Assembly: GCF_025642155.1 (NCBI RefSeq)
Contig: NZ_CP106798.1
Span: 2,790,001-2,854,000 of the forward strand
From: Streptomyces sp. HUAS 15-9
GTDB taxonomy: Bacteria; Actinomycetota; Actinomycetes; Streptomycetales; Streptomycetaceae
Reading direction: 5' to 3'
DNA length: 64,000 nt
The notes under the pieces were generated by a model. The model saw only the letters and a list, made by a program, of their open reading frames with translations. It did no database searches and had not been told where the DNA came from. Below are positions 42,339-51,670 of this stretch, one piece after another. Each line of letters opens with the position of its first letter. The first letter of the stretch is position 1. Both the position numbers and the translations under genes were made by a program.

Positions 42339-43835
42339 TCAGGCGGCCAGTTCCGGCTGCTGGTTCGGGGACTCTGCGGGCTGTTCCTGTTTGTCGTCCC
42401 GCATCACCACCGTGGCCAGGATCGCCGCGGCGAGGACTCCGAGGGCGCTCAGGGTGAAGGTGGTGGACATCGAGGAGGTGAAGGCTTCGCGGGCCGGGCG
42501 GAGGAGGGTCGGGTGGGCCGCGGCGACTGCGCCGGCGATGGAGTGACGGGCCTCGTCGGGGGCGGCCGCGGGCATCCGGTCCGTGTAGCCGCTGGAGAGC
42601 AGCGAGCCGAGGATCGCGATGCCGAGGGCGGTGCCGGCCTGCTGGACGGTGTCGTTCAGGGCCGAGCCGACGCCCGCCTTGTCCGCCGGGATGGTGGCCA
42701 TCAGCGCGCCGACCGCCGCCGGCATGGCCGCTCCGGCGCCGAGACCGAGCAGGCCCAGGGCGATCGCCGGGACGGTGAAGCCGGAGCCGGCGTCGACCGT
42801 GGTGAGCAGGGCGAAGCAGACCACCATGATCAGCATGCCGGTGAGGATCACAAAGCGATTGCCGATCTTCGCGGCCAGCTTCACGCCCGCGGTGTTGCCG
42901 ACGATCGCGGTCACGGCCAGCGGCAGGAAGGCCAGGCCCGCCTTGATGGCCGAGTAGCCGAGGACGAACTGCAGGTACTGGGTGAGGACCAGCAGCAGGC
43001 CGCCGTTGCCGATCTGGACCAGGGCCAGGGAGAGCGAACCTCCGCTGAAGTTGCGGTGCTTGAAGAGGACCAGCGGGACCATCGGGGAGGAGGTCAGGTT
43101 CTCCCAGATCACGAAGGCGGTGAGGGCGAGGACCGCGATGGTCAGGCTGATCAGGGAACGGCCCTCGAGCGCGCCGTGCTGCGGGATCTCGATGATCCAC
43201 CAGACCAGCGCGGTCATCCCGGCCGCGGACAGCACCGCACCCAGCGGGTCGGCCTTCTGCCAGGGCGCCTTCGACTCCGGCATCAGGGTCACACCGGCGA
43301 GGACGGCCAGGACGACGACCGGGACGTTGAGGAAGAAGATCGAGTGCCAGGAGAAGTGGTCGACCAGGACACCGCCCAGCACCGGGCTGCCGACCAGGCC
43401 GAGCATCGACACCGAGCCCCATGCCGCCATCGCCTTGCCGCGCTCCTCCTCGTCGAAGACCGTGATGAGGATGGAGAGGGTGGACGGCATGATCAGCGCC
43501 CCGCCGACCCCCATCGCCACGCGCACGGCGACGACCTGTCCCGGGTCGGCGGCGAACGAGCCTGCCAGTGACGCCGCGCCGAACAGCAGCAGGCCGGCCA
43601 GCATCACCCTGCGGCGGCCGAAGCGGTCACCGAGGCTGCCCGAGGTGAGCAGCAGACCGGCGAAGACGAGGATGTAGGAGTCGAGGATCCACTGGACGTC
43701 CTGGGCGCTCGCGCCGAGGTCCTCGGTCATCGCGGGCACCGCGACGGTCAGCGCCATGCTGTCGACCACCAGGACCAGCGTGCTCAGGCACAGCACGACG
43801 AGGATCCACCAGCGACGTGGGTTGCGGGTTTCCAT
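42339..43835 (-). CDS. DHA2-family MFS drug exporter (EmrB/QacA type)
   Basis: The 498-residue protein has 14 predicted membrane segments. The MFS signature is visible as 'GSLGDRFGRRRVMLAG' in the loop between helices 2 and 3, and 'GSPVLGGVLVDHFSWHSIFF' is the antiporter motif C (G-P-GG) of helix 5. The start 'METRNPRRWWILVVLCLSTL' and the Gln/Glu-rich tail are typical. It exports hydrophobic cations or antibiotics with a proton gradient. It is divergent from a TetR gene through a promoter region with repeated operator-like motifs. Confidence 0.92.
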   Translation of the reverse strand: METRNPRRWWILVVLCLSTLVLVVDSMALTVAVPAMTEDLGASAQDVQWILDSYILVFAGLLLTSGSLGDRFGRRRVMLAGLLLFGAASLAGSFAADPGQVVAVRVAMGVGGALIMPSTLSILITVFDEEERGKAMAAWGSVSMLGLVGSPVLGGVLVDHFSWHSIFFLNVPVVVLAVLAGVTLMPESKAPWQKADPLGAVLSAAGMTALVWWIIEIPQHGALEGRSLISLTIAVLALTAFVIWENLTSSPMVPLVLFKHRNFSGGSLSLALVQIGNGGLLLVLTQYLQFVLGYSAIKAGLAFLPLAVTAIVGNTAGVKLAAKIGNRFVILTGMLIMVVCFALLTTVDAGSGFTVPAIALGLLGLGAGAAMPAAVGALMATIPADKAGVGSALNDTVQQAGTALGIAILGSLLSSGYTDRMPAAAPDEARHSIAGAVAAAHPTLLRPAREAFTSSMSTTFTLSALGVLAAAILATVVMRDDKQEQPAESPNQQPELAA

Positions 43836-43903
43836 CGGGGTTCTTCCTTTCGGGCTTCACCGACTGCACACGGATCAAGCGACTGCGCACACTGTTCCTG
43901 CGT

Positions 43904-44001
43904 TGCGTACAGCGTTCCGGACGATGCGAACACTGTACGCAGCTCGGAATGGTGTGCGCAACCCCGCTCGCTGTACGCTGGTTGCGCACGACGTACGCAG
44001 G
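43904..44001. promoter_or_regulatory. Repeated TetR-operator motifs between exporter and tetR
   Basis: The 202-base divergent region contains GCGTACAG at 43905-43912 (inverted) and CTGTACGC at 43933-43940 and 43971-43978 (direct, 38 bases apart). CGTACGCAG also occurs near 43992. These copies share one core, C(T)GTACGC, and are flanked by 'TGCGCAC' variants. They are likely binding sites of the TetR protein encoded to the right. Confidence 0.6.
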
Positions 44002-44037
44002 AACGCACACACGTCCCTGAGCACCCAGAGGAGCGCC

Positions 44038-44769
44038 ATGGCAGCCAAGGCGAAGCCGAACCCGATCCCCTCTGTCTGGGCCCGGCACCGGTCCGAGCCC
44101 GACCAGCCCGCACTCAGCCGGGCCGCGATCGTCCGCGAGGCGATCGCCATGCTCGACGCGGAGGGCATCGAGGCGCTCAGCATGCGCAAGCTCGGCGCCC
44201 GTCTGAACGCCGGCGCGACCTCCCTCTACCGGCACGTCGCCACCAAGGACGAGCTGATGGAGCTGGCCGTGGACGAGGTCGCCGCCGAGATCCACGTACC
44301 GCCCTCCGACAGCCCGGACTGGCGGGCCGCGGTCACCGAGGCCGCGGCCTCCTTCCGCGCCACCGCGCTGCGGCACCCCTGGCTGTCCTCGGTCCTCGGC
44401 CAGGCCGGCCTCGCCTATCTCGGCCCCAACCTGATGGCCTTCTCCGAGCGGCTCGCCGCGCTGTTCACGGCGATCGGCTTCCCCGACCCCAGCGGGGCGA
44501 TCGACGCCGTGCTGTCGTACACGATCGGCATGAGCAGCACGGAGGCCGCCTGGCTCACCACGGTCGCCCGCTCCGGCGAGACCGAGGCCGAGTTCATCAA
44601 CCGGCTGCTGCCCGCCGCCCAGCAGGCCGCGGCCGGCCACGACCATCTCTCCGGTGCCTACACCGACGCCGTCGCGGCGACCACGGACCCGGCCAGGGTC
44701 CGCGACGACAAGTTCGTCTACGCCCTGGAGATCGTGCTCGACGGTCTGGCGATGCGGCTGCCCGACTAG
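44038..44769 (+). CDS. TetR-family regulator of the DHA2 exporter
   Basis: The 243-residue protein has a basic N-terminal arm, a TetR helix-turn-helix at about residues 28-72 ('REAIAMLDAEGIEALSMRKL', 'GARLNAGATSLYRHVATKDE') and a C-terminal domain of the TetR_C group ('WRAAVTEAAASFRATALRHP', 'IDAVLSYTIGMSSTEAAWL'). Family members of this shape commonly repress an adjacent efflux pump until a drug binds. ATG at 44038 follows 'AGAGGAGCGCC'. Confidence 0.88.
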   Translation: MAAKAKPNPIPSVWARHRSEPDQPALSRAAIVREAIAMLDAEGIEALSMRKLGARLNAGATSLYRHVATKDELMELAVDEVAAEIHVPPSDSPDWRAAVTEAAASFRATALRHPWLSSVLGQAGLAYLGPNLMAFSERLAALFTAIGFPDPSGAIDAVLSYTIGMSSTEAAWLTTVARSGETEAEFINRLLPAAQQAAAGHDHLSGAYTDAVAATTDPARVRDDKFVYALEIVLDGLAMRLPD

Positions 44770-45062
44770 CCGCCCAGCGGCCCACCGGACGCCCGGTGTA
44801 TCCCGGTCACCCGTTCACACGCGCCGCCCGCGCCGTTCGTGTTCTCTTCCTCGGCGACCCCACCCACGCCCATGACCTGCCGAAACACCCTCCCGGCAGC
44901 CCGTGCGGGGCTAGCCCGAGACACCCGTTCATCCCATTTCTGACGCCTTGTCAGGAAGCGGGTCCGGGCGACTGCCACTTACCTCGGAAGGGCAGGGACG
45001 CGACCGACTCGGCGGCACATGGGGGTGCCGCGGGCGTGCCCCCGTGAACTCGAGGGAGCACC

Positions 45063-45608
45063 ATGCGCCGCACCGCCCGCATGCTGACCGGTACCGCGCT
45101 CGCCGTCGCCGCGGCGGGGCTCGCCGCCGCCCCCGCCCACGGTGGCGTCCGGGTGTCCCGGGTGTCCTCGGTCGCAGAGAGCCTGGAGGTGTACCCCTCC
45201 ACCGTGGTCCCCGGTAGTCAGGTCACGGTGAACACGAAGGCGTGCGGCGACAAGGGGACGGCGGCGGGTGACGCGAGCGCGGTGGGCGCGGGCGCGTTCA
45301 TGCTGGCGCCCAGCACGCACGAGGGCGACGCGATCGGCCAGTTCCGGGTGCCGCCGAGCGCGCAGCCGGGGACGTACGAGATCGTCGCGCGGTGCGCCGT
45401 GGGCGGCCGGCAGGTGGCGGGCGACCTCATGGTGGCGCTGAGCACGGCGCACGAAGGGGCGCAGCCGCGCGGAAGTGTGAAGACGGGGGTCGGCGGCGCG
45501 TTGGGCCCCGACCCCGTGCAGACCGCGGCGGGCGTGGCGGCTCTGGCCGTCGCCGCCGCGGGCGGTACCTGGCTCCTGCATCGCCGGGCGAGAGGCGACG
45601 GGATCTGA
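45063..45608 (+). CDS. Secreted surface protein, candidate sortase substrate
   Basis: The 181-residue protein has a signal peptide ('MLTGTALAVAAAGLAAAPAH') and an Ig-like beta domain ('LEVYPSTVVPGSQVTVNTKA', 'YEIVARCAVGGRQV') with two cysteines. A C-terminal sorting-signal-like end consists of a Gly-rich stretch, a hydrophobic helix at about residues 153-170 and 'HRRARGDGI'. No classical LPXTG is present. It lies 110 bases before a class F sortase gene, a pairing seen often in Streptomyces, so it may be its substrate. Confidence 0.75.
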   Translation: MRRTARMLTGTALAVAAAGLAAAPAHGGVRVSRVSSVAESLEVYPSTVVPGSQVTVNTKACGDKGTAAGDASAVGAGAFMLAPSTHEGDAIGQFRVPPSAQPGTYEIVARCAVGGRQVAGDLMVALSTAHEGAQPRGSVKTGVGGALGPDPVQTAAGVAALAVAAAGGTWLLHRRARGDGI

Positions 45609-45718
45609 CGGACACCCTCCGCTGTCCGTCCGCCGGTACCGCAAGTCCCGCCCCCTCCGGGTCCGACGCCCCTCGCGGCCCGGAGGGGGAGGGGGTCAGT
45701 TCCGGGAGAGGGGTTCGT

Positions 45719-46339
45719 ATGCGCAGGATCGGCGACACCGCGATAGCCGCCGTCACCGTGGTCGCCCTGGGCTCCGGGGTGTTCCTGCTGGGAGGCGGCG
45801 CCGGCACGCACGCCCCGCCCCAGCCGTCCGTCGCGGAAGGCCGCCCGGACCCCGCCGAGGAGCGGCTCGCGTCCGCCGCGCTGCCACCCTCGCCGCCCAC
45901 CCGCATTCGCATCCCCGCCATCCATGTGAACGCACCGCTGATGGGTCTGGCCCTGACGAAGTCCGGCAGCCTCGACGTCCCGCCCGCCGGCCAGAAGAAC
46001 CTCGCCGGCTGGTACGAGTCCGGCACCGCCCCCGGTGAGAGGGGCACCGCGATCGTCGCGGGGCACGTCGACAACACCGAGGGACCCGCCGTCTTCTACG
46101 ACCTCGGCGCCCTCAGGCGGGGCGCCACCATCGAGGTGGACCGGCGCGACGGGGGTGTCGCGGTGTTCACGGTGGACGCGGTCGAGGTCTACCAGGCGCG
46201 GAACTTCCCGGACGAGAAGGTGTACGGCGCGGCCGAGCGTCCCGAGCTACGGGTGATCACCTGCGGCGGCACCTACTCGAAGGCCACCGGCTACCAGGCG
46301 AACGTGGTCGTGTTCGCGCACCTGACCGGGAGCCGCTGA
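45719..46339 (+). CDS. Class F sortase
   Basis: The 206-residue protein has an N-terminal membrane anchor (about residues 8-27), a Pro-rich stem and a sortase beta-barrel. The catalytic His is in 'TAIVAGHVDNTEGPAVFY' and the Cys in 'ELRVITCGGTYSKATGYQ'. The Arg that usually follows the Cys by several residues is not obvious ('YQANVVVFAHL'). Class F sortases are actinobacterial and their substrates are poorly defined. ATG at 45719 has a 'GGGAGAGGGG' site upstream. Confidence 0.85.
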   Translation: MRRIGDTAIAAVTVVALGSGVFLLGGGAGTHAPPQPSVAEGRPDPAEERLASAALPPSPPTRIRIPAIHVNAPLMGLALTKSGSLDVPPAGQKNLAGWYESGTAPGERGTAIVAGHVDNTEGPAVFYDLGALRRGATIEVDRRDGGVAVFTVDAVEVYQARNFPDEKVYGAAERPELRVITCGGTYSKATGYQANVVVFAHLTGSR

Positions 46340-46501
46340 GCAGCTCAGCAGCCGAGCGATTCGGCCACGCCCACCTCACAGCCCGCGCCGGCCCGCGCCC
46401 AGCACCCTCACACCCCGCCCCCGCCCCCACTGAGGGCAGCGTTCCTCGCGGGAAACAACGGTGATGCTGCCGGGTAACGTCGGCACCGCACGCTGCGTTG
46501 C

Positions 46502-47722
46502 ATGACCTCGAATACGCGTGTGGTGGTGATCGGCGCCGGCCTCGCGGGCGTACGCCTCGCCCGCCGGCTCGGTGAGCTCGGCACGCCCGCGCTGCTCGTC
46601 GGCGAGGAGGAGCACCGCCCGTACAACCGGGTCCTGCTCGCCGAGGTGCTGGCCGGCAGGTACAGCCCGGAGGTGATCGCCCTCCCGGCGCCCGCTCAGC
46701 TGACCCGCGCCCGGGTCACCGGCATCGACCGCGCCCGGCGCACCGTCGAGTGCGCGGACGGCTCGGTGATCGCATACGACCGGCTGGTCCTGGCCACCGG
46801 CTCCAACCCGGTGCTCCCGCCCCTGCGCGGGCTGTTCAGCGCGGGCGGGCACGAACTCCCCGAGGGCGTGCACGCGTTCCGCACCATGGACGACTGCCTG
46901 GGACTCTCCAAGGCGGTAAGGCCGGGTGTGCGGGCGGTCGTCATCGGCGGCGGGCTGCTCGGTGTGTCCGCGGCCCGCGCGCTCGCCGTGCGCGGTGCCC
47001 AGGTGGTCCTCGCCCAACAGGCGGAGCGGCTCATGGAGCGCCAGCTCGACCCGAACGCCTCGAAGCTCGTACTGCGGCACCTCAAGGACCTCGGCGTCGA
47101 GGTGCACACCGAGTGCCGGGTGCGGGACGTGCGCTGTGTCGGCGGCGCGGTCCGCTCGGTGGAAATGGCCGACGGGTACGCGCTCGACGCCGACCTGGTC
47201 GTCCTCGCCTGCGGCATCCACCCGCGCGCCGGCCTGGCCCAGGACGCGGGACTCGACGTCCGCAAGGGCATCGTCGTCGACGACGAACTCCGTACGTCCG
47301 ACCCGTACATCCACGCCATCGGCGACTGCGTCCAGCACGACGGCACGGTCTACGGACTGGCCGCTCCGGCGCTGGAACAGGCGGATGTGCTGGCCGAGTT
47401 GCTGGCCGGGAGGGTCGACTCCCGCTACACCGGCACCCGTTCCCTGACCCGGCTCACCCTGACCGGACCCGACTCCCCCTTCGACATCGCCGCGTTCGGC
47501 GAGACCGAGCCACGCCCCGGCGACGACGTCGTCCAGCTCACGGACGCCACCCGGGGCACGTACCGCAAGGTCGTCGTCCGCGACGACCGCCTGGTCGGCG
47601 GGGTCCTCGTCGGCGAACTCGGCACCGTCGGCGCGCTCGCCCGCGCCTGGGAGGGAGCAGAGCCGCTCCCGTCCGACGGCGGCCCCCTGCTCCACCTGCT
47701 CACCAACGATGGAGGCTCCTGA
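46502..47722 (+). CDS. NirB-like FAD/NAD(P)H oxidoreductase
   Basis: The 406-residue protein is homologous to the N-terminal half of NirB: 'VVVIGAGLAGVRLARRLGE' (FAD), 'LVLATGSNPVLPPLRG', 'AVVIGGGLLGVSAARALAVR' (NAD(P)H) and 'IHAIGDCVQHDG' (FAD). It lacks the BFD iron-sulfur and siroheme domains. It is translationally coupled to nirB (ATGA-type overlap at 47,720-47,724). It probably supplies electrons for nitrate or nitrite reduction, for example to NasA, which lacks its own reductase partner. That link is inferred from context. Confidence 0.85.
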   Translation: MTSNTRVVVIGAGLAGVRLARRLGELGTPALLVGEEEHRPYNRVLLAEVLAGRYSPEVIALPAPAQLTRARVTGIDRARRTVECADGSVIAYDRLVLATGSNPVLPPLRGLFSAGGHELPEGVHAFRTMDDCLGLSKAVRPGVRAVVIGGGLLGVSAARALAVRGAQVVLAQQAERLMERQLDPNASKLVLRHLKDLGVEVHTECRVRDVRCVGGAVRSVEMADGYALDADLVVLACGIHPRAGLAQDAGLDVRKGIVVDDELRTSDPYIHAIGDCVQHDGTVYGLAAPALEQADVLAELLAGRVDSRYTGTRSLTRLTLTGPDSPFDIAAFGETEPRPGDDVVQLTDATRGTYRKVVVRDDRLVGGVLVGELGTVGALARAWEGAEPLPSDGGPLLHLLTNDGGS

Positions 47723-50331
47723 TGTCCACGACCGCACTCGGTGGGGACCGGTCCCACCCCACGATCGTGCTCGTCGGCCATGGCATGGTCGGCCAGCGCT
47801 TCCTCGAAGCGCTCGCCGAGCGCGGCCTGACCGCCACGCACCGCGTGGTCGTGCTGTGCGAGGAGCCGCGTCCGGCGTACGACCGTGTACAGCTCACCTC
47901 GTACTTCTCGGGCAAGACCCCGGACGAACTGTCCATGACCGACATGGAGTTCATCAAGGACCACGGCATCGAACTGCACGTGGGCGACCCGGCGGAGACG
48001 ATCGACCGTGAGGCGCGCAGGGTGACCTCCCGCTCCGGTCTGGTCGTCGAGTACGACACCCTCGTACTGGCCACCGGCTCCTATCCCTTCGTACCGCCGG
48101 TCCCGGGCAAGGACGCCGAGGGCTGCTTCGTCTACCGGACCATCGAGGACCTGCTCGCGATCGAGGAGTACGCCAGGTCGCGGGCGACGACGGGTGCGGT
48201 GGTCGGCGGCGGCCTGCTCGGCCTGGAGGCCGCGGGCGCGCTGAAGGGCCTCGGACTGACCAGCCACATCGTGGAGTTCGCGCCGCGCCTGATGCCGGTG
48301 CAGGTGGACGACGGCGGTGGCGCGGCGCTGCTGCGCACGATCGAGGACATGGGCCTGGCCGTGCACACCGGTGTGGGCACGCAGGAGGTCACCGTCGGCC
48401 CCGACGGCGCGGTCACCGGCATGAAGCTGTCGGACGGCTCCGAACTCGCCACCGACCTGGTGGTGTTCAGCGCCGGAGTCCGTCCCCGCGACCAGCTGGC
48501 CCGGGACTGCGGCCTCGCGGTCGGCGAGCGCGGTGGCATCTCCGTCGACGAGCAGTGCCGTACGGTCACCGACCCGCATGTGTTCGCGATCGGCGAGTGC
48601 GCCCTTGCGGCGGACGGCCGGGTGTACGGCCTGGTGGCGCCCGGTTACGAGCAGGCGGAGACGGCCGCGGCGACCATCGCGAAGGACGAGGCGGCGTTCA
48701 CGGGCGCGGACCTGTCCACCAAGCTCAAGCTTCTCGGTGTCGACGTGGCGTCGTTCGGTGACGCGCACGGCACGGCCGAGGACTGTCTGGACGTCGTCTA
48801 CTCCGACTCGCGCGCGGGCCTGTACAAGAAGCTGGTCATCGGCCGGGACGGCACGCTGCTCGGCGGCATCCTGGTCGGTGACGCGGAGGCGTACGGCACA
48901 CTGCGCGCCTTCACCGGCTCCGTCCCGCCGGTCTCGCCGGAGTCGCTGGTGCTGCCCGCCGGCGCGGGCGCCCCGGCGCAGCTCGGCCCCTCCGCCCTGC
49001 CCGACGAGGCGATCATCTGCTCCTGCCACAACGTGTCGAAGGGCTCGATCCGCGGCGCGGTGACCGAGCACTCCTGCACCACCGTGCCCGAGGTCAAGAA
49101 GTGCACCAAGGCCGGTACGGGCTGCGGCAGTTGCGTCAAGGTGCTCGGCCAGCTGGTCACCGCCGAGCTGGAGGCGAGCGGCGTCGAGGTCGACAAGGGC
49201 CTGTGCGGCTGCTTCTCCCAGACCCGCGAGGAGCTGTACGAGATCGTCCTCGCGCTGCGCATCAACACCTACCAGGGCCTGCTGGACCGCTACGGCCGTG
49301 AGGGCGCCCGGGGCGGCGACGGCTGCGAGGTGTGCAAGCCGGCGGTGGGATCGATCATCGCGTCCCTCGCCCCGACGATCGGCGCGAGCGGCTATGTCCT
49401 GGACGGCGAGCAGGCGGCGCTGCAGGACAGCAACGACCACTTTCTCGCCAACCTCCAGAAGAACGGCTCGTATTCGGTCGTCCCGCGCATCCCGGGCGGT
49501 GAGATCACCCCGGAGGGGCTCATCGTGATCGGGGAGATCGCCCGCGACTTCGGCCTCTACACGAAGATCACGGGCGGTCAGCGGATCGACATGTTCGGCG
49601 CGCGCGTCGAGCAACTCCCGTTGATCTGGACGCGGTTGGTGGACGCGGGCTTCGAGTCCGGGCACGCGTACGGCAAGGCGCTGCGCACGGTGAAGTCCTG
49701 TGTGGGCCAGACCTGGTGCCGCTACGGCGTCCAGGACTCCGTGCGCATGGCGATCGACCTGGAGCTGCGCTACCGGGGACTCAGGTCGCCCCACAAGCTC
49801 AAGTCGGCGGTCTCCGGCTGCGCCCGCGAGTGCGCGGAGGCCCAGTCGAAGGACTTCGGCGTCATCGCCACCTCCAACGGCTGGAACCTGTACGTCGGCG
49901 GCAACGGCGGCGCCACCCCGCGCCACGCGGACCTGCTGGCCCAGGATCTGTCGGACACCGAACTGATCCGCCTGATCGACCGGTTCCTGATGTTCTACAT
50001 CCGCACCGCGGACCGTCTGGAGCGCACCTCGACCTGGCTGGAGCGGATCCCGGGCGGCCTGGACCATGTGCGTGACGTGGTCGTGGAGGACTCCCTCGGC
50101 ATCTGCGAGGAGCTGGAGTCCCTGATGAAGGACCATGTGGCGCACTACGCCGACGAGTGGGCGACCACCATCAACGACCCCGACAAGCTCGCCCGGTTCG
50201 TGTCCTTCGTGAACGCGCCCGACACCCCCGACCCGGTCGTCGGCTTCGTCCCCGAGCGCGACCAGATGAAGCCCGACCTCCCCCTGCTGACCATCGGCCA
50301 CCGTCCCCTGGAAGGAAGCGCCCAGCGATGA
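47722..50331 (+). CDS. nirB: Assimilatory nitrite reductase [NAD(P)H], large subunit
   Basis: The 869-residue protein reduces nitrite to ammonium. Its domains in order are FAD/NAD(P)H reductase (residues about 14-410, 'VGHGMVGQRFLEAL', 'VVGGGLLGLEAAGALKGLGL'), a BFD-type [2Fe-2S] region ('CSCHNVSKGSIRGAV', 'CTKAGTGCGSCVK', about 430-477), and the siroheme/[4Fe-4S] domains. The siroheme-cluster ligands are in 'SCVGQTWCRYG' (about 658) and 'SGCARECAEA' (about 702). Length is normal. It forms an operon with the FAD protein upstream and NirD downstream, with overlaps at both ends. Confidence 0.96.
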   Translation: MSTTALGGDRSHPTIVLVGHGMVGQRFLEALAERGLTATHRVVVLCEEPRPAYDRVQLTSYFSGKTPDELSMTDMEFIKDHGIELHVGDPAETIDREARRVTSRSGLVVEYDTLVLATGSYPFVPPVPGKDAEGCFVYRTIEDLLAIEEYARSRATTGAVVGGGLLGLEAAGALKGLGLTSHIVEFAPRLMPVQVDDGGGAALLRTIEDMGLAVHTGVGTQEVTVGPDGAVTGMKLSDGSELATDLVVFSAGVRPRDQLARDCGLAVGERGGISVDEQCRTVTDPHVFAIGECALAADGRVYGLVAPGYEQAETAAATIAKDEAAFTGADLSTKLKLLGVDVASFGDAHGTAEDCLDVVYSDSRAGLYKKLVIGRDGTLLGGILVGDAEAYGTLRAFTGSVPPVSPESLVLPAGAGAPAQLGPSALPDEAIICSCHNVSKGSIRGAVTEHSCTTVPEVKKCTKAGTGCGSCVKVLGQLVTAELEASGVEVDKGLCGCFSQTREELYEIVLALRINTYQGLLDRYGREGARGGDGCEVCKPAVGSIIASLAPTIGASGYVLDGEQAALQDSNDHFLANLQKNGSYSVVPRIPGGEITPEGLIVIGEIARDFGLYTKITGGQRIDMFGARVEQLPLIWTRLVDAGFESGHAYGKALRTVKSCVGQTWCRYGVQDSVRMAIDLELRYRGLRSPHKLKSAVSGCARECAEAQSKDFGVIATSNGWNLYVGGNGGATPRHADLLAQDLSDTELIRLIDRFLMFYIRTADRLERTSTWLERIPGGLDHVRDVVVEDSLGICEELESLMKDHVAHYADEWATTINDPDKLARFVSFVNAPDTPDPVVGFVPERDQMKPDLPLLTIGHRPLEGSAQR

Positions 50332-50678
50332 CCCTGGCACCCGAGACGACCGCCCTGAAGATCCGGCTGCGGCTGGACGAGGACTGGTTGACCATCTGTG
50401 ATCTGACCGCGCTGACGCCGGGCCGCGGGGTTGCGGCGCTGCTGCCCGACGGGCGCCAGGCCGCGATCTTCCTGGACCGCGAGGGCCGGGTGTACGCGAT
50501 CGACAACCGCGATCCGTTCGGCGGCGCGGCGGTCCTCTCCCGTGGCCTGACCGGCACCCACCAGGGCCGCCCGTTCGTCGCCTCCCCGCTGCTCAAGCAG
50601 CGCTTCGACCTGACCTCCGGGCGGTGCCTGGACGACGAGACGGTACGGGTGGCGACGTACGAGGTGCACGCGGCCTGA
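50328..50678 (+). CDS. nirD: Nitrite reductase small subunit
   Basis: The 116-residue protein has the Rieske-like NirD fold ('WLTICDLTALTPGRGVAALL', 'VYAIDNRDPFGGAAVLSRGL', 'FVASPLLKQRFDLTSGRCLD'). As in known NirD proteins, the Cys/His ligands of a true Rieske cluster are absent. It pairs with NirB. The ATG overlaps the nirB stop by four bases. Confidence 0.93.
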   Translation: MTLAPETTALKIRLRLDEDWLTICDLTALTPGRGVAALLPDGRQAAIFLDREGRVYAIDNRDPFGGAAVLSRGLTGTHQGRPFVASPLLKQRFDLTSGRCLDDETVRVATYEVHAA

Positions 50679-50689
50679 CGTGAGGGGGG

Positions 50690-51616
50690 TCACCCCTTGA
50701 GGGCGTCGTAGTACACGCCCGTCAGCCGCGCCGAGGCGTCCCAGAGCCGCGTTGCCGCTTCGTCGTCGCGTGTCCACGGCGCCCGCCAGGACGGTTCCGG
50801 GGCGCCGCGCCACATCGCGAACGAGGGGCCGAAGAAGGAGTCGGGCCGGACGCCGGGGGCCGTGGCCGCGTACAGCGTGGGCAGGGCGCCCGTCTCCGCC
50901 GGCTGGGCGAAGACGCGGTTGGCGAGTTCCATGAGCCGTTCGGCACCCCGGCGTCCCTCGGCACGGGGGCCCGCGGTCTGGAGGTTGGTGGCGGCGTATC
51001 CGGGGTGGGCGGCGGTCGCGACCACGTCCGCGCCGGTGGCCGCCAGCCTGCGCGCCAGCTCGTGGGTGAAGAGCAGGTTGGCGGTCTTGGAGCGGGCGTA
51101 GGCGATCCAACGCCGGTACCGGCGCTCGCTGTTGAGATCACGGATGTCGATGTTGGCGAGCGCGTGCATCGCGCTCGCCAGGGTCACCACGCGGGCGCCG
51201 GGCGCGGCGAGCAGCGCGGGCATCAGCAGTCCGGTGAGGGCGAAGTGCCCGAGGTGGTTGACCCCGAACTGCGTCTCGAACCCGTCCGCCGTCGTCCCGT
51301 ACGGCGGCGCCATCACCCCGGCGTTGTTGACGAGCAGGTCGAGACGGTCGTACGACAGCCCGCCCGCGAAGTCCCGCACCGACGCCAGGTCCCCGAGGTC
51401 CAGCCGCCCGAACCGGGCCTCGGCGCCGGGCACCTCCTCCAGGAGCCGGTCCACCGCCGCTCTCCCCCGCGCCTCGCTGCGGCACGCGAGGACCACCCGG
51501 GCACCCTTACGAGCGAGCTCCCGCGCGGTGACATACCCGAGCCCGCTGTTGGCGCCGGTGACGACGGCGGTGCGGCCTGTGAGGCCGGGGATGTCGTGCG
51601 CGTTCCAGCCTGTCAT
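50690..51616 (-). CDS. Short-chain dehydrogenase (retinol/protochlorophyllide reductase-like)
   Basis: The 308-residue SDR has 'TAVVTGANSGLGYVTARELA' (cofactor), 'LLVNNAGVMAPPYGTTADGF' and 'YARSKTANLLF' (YxxxK), with 'NHLGHFALTGLL' typical of the retinol-dehydrogenase-like group common in actinomycetes. The substrate is unknown. ATG at 51616 is preferred to upstream in-frame codons because it is followed by the family's usual N-terminus ('MTGWNAHDIPGLTGRTAVVT'). It converges on nirD with an 11-base gap. Confidence 0.85.
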   Translation of the reverse strand: MTGWNAHDIPGLTGRTAVVTGANSGLGYVTARELARKGARVVLACRSEARGRAAVDRLLEEVPGAEARFGRLDLGDLASVRDFAGGLSYDRLDLLVNNAGVMAPPYGTTADGFETQFGVNHLGHFALTGLLMPALLAAPGARVVTLASAMHALANIDIRDLNSERRYRRWIAYARSKTANLLFTHELARRLAATGADVVATAAHPGYAATNLQTAGPRAEGRRGAERLMELANRVFAQPAETGALPTLYAATAPGVRPDSFFGPSFAMWRGAPEPSWRAPWTRDDEAATRLWDASARLTGVYYDALKG

Positions 51617-51670
51617 GAGGGCTCCTCCTCGACCGCTCGGCACCGGCTGCTCGCCCCTGGCCGTAAGGCT

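Noticed and set aside
46452..46478. GlnR site before the nirB cluster (GAAAC and GTAAC 22 bases apart)
   Set aside because: The two pentamers have suitable spacing but wrong order for the a-b-a-b GlnR box, and the intermediate site is missing. It is too weak to annotate.
47425..50340. A 971-codon open frame on the minus strand opposite nirB and its neighbour
   Set aside because: It is antisense to two certain genes, its composition is Arg/His/Val-rich nonsense, and it follows from the GC bias of the codons on the other strand.
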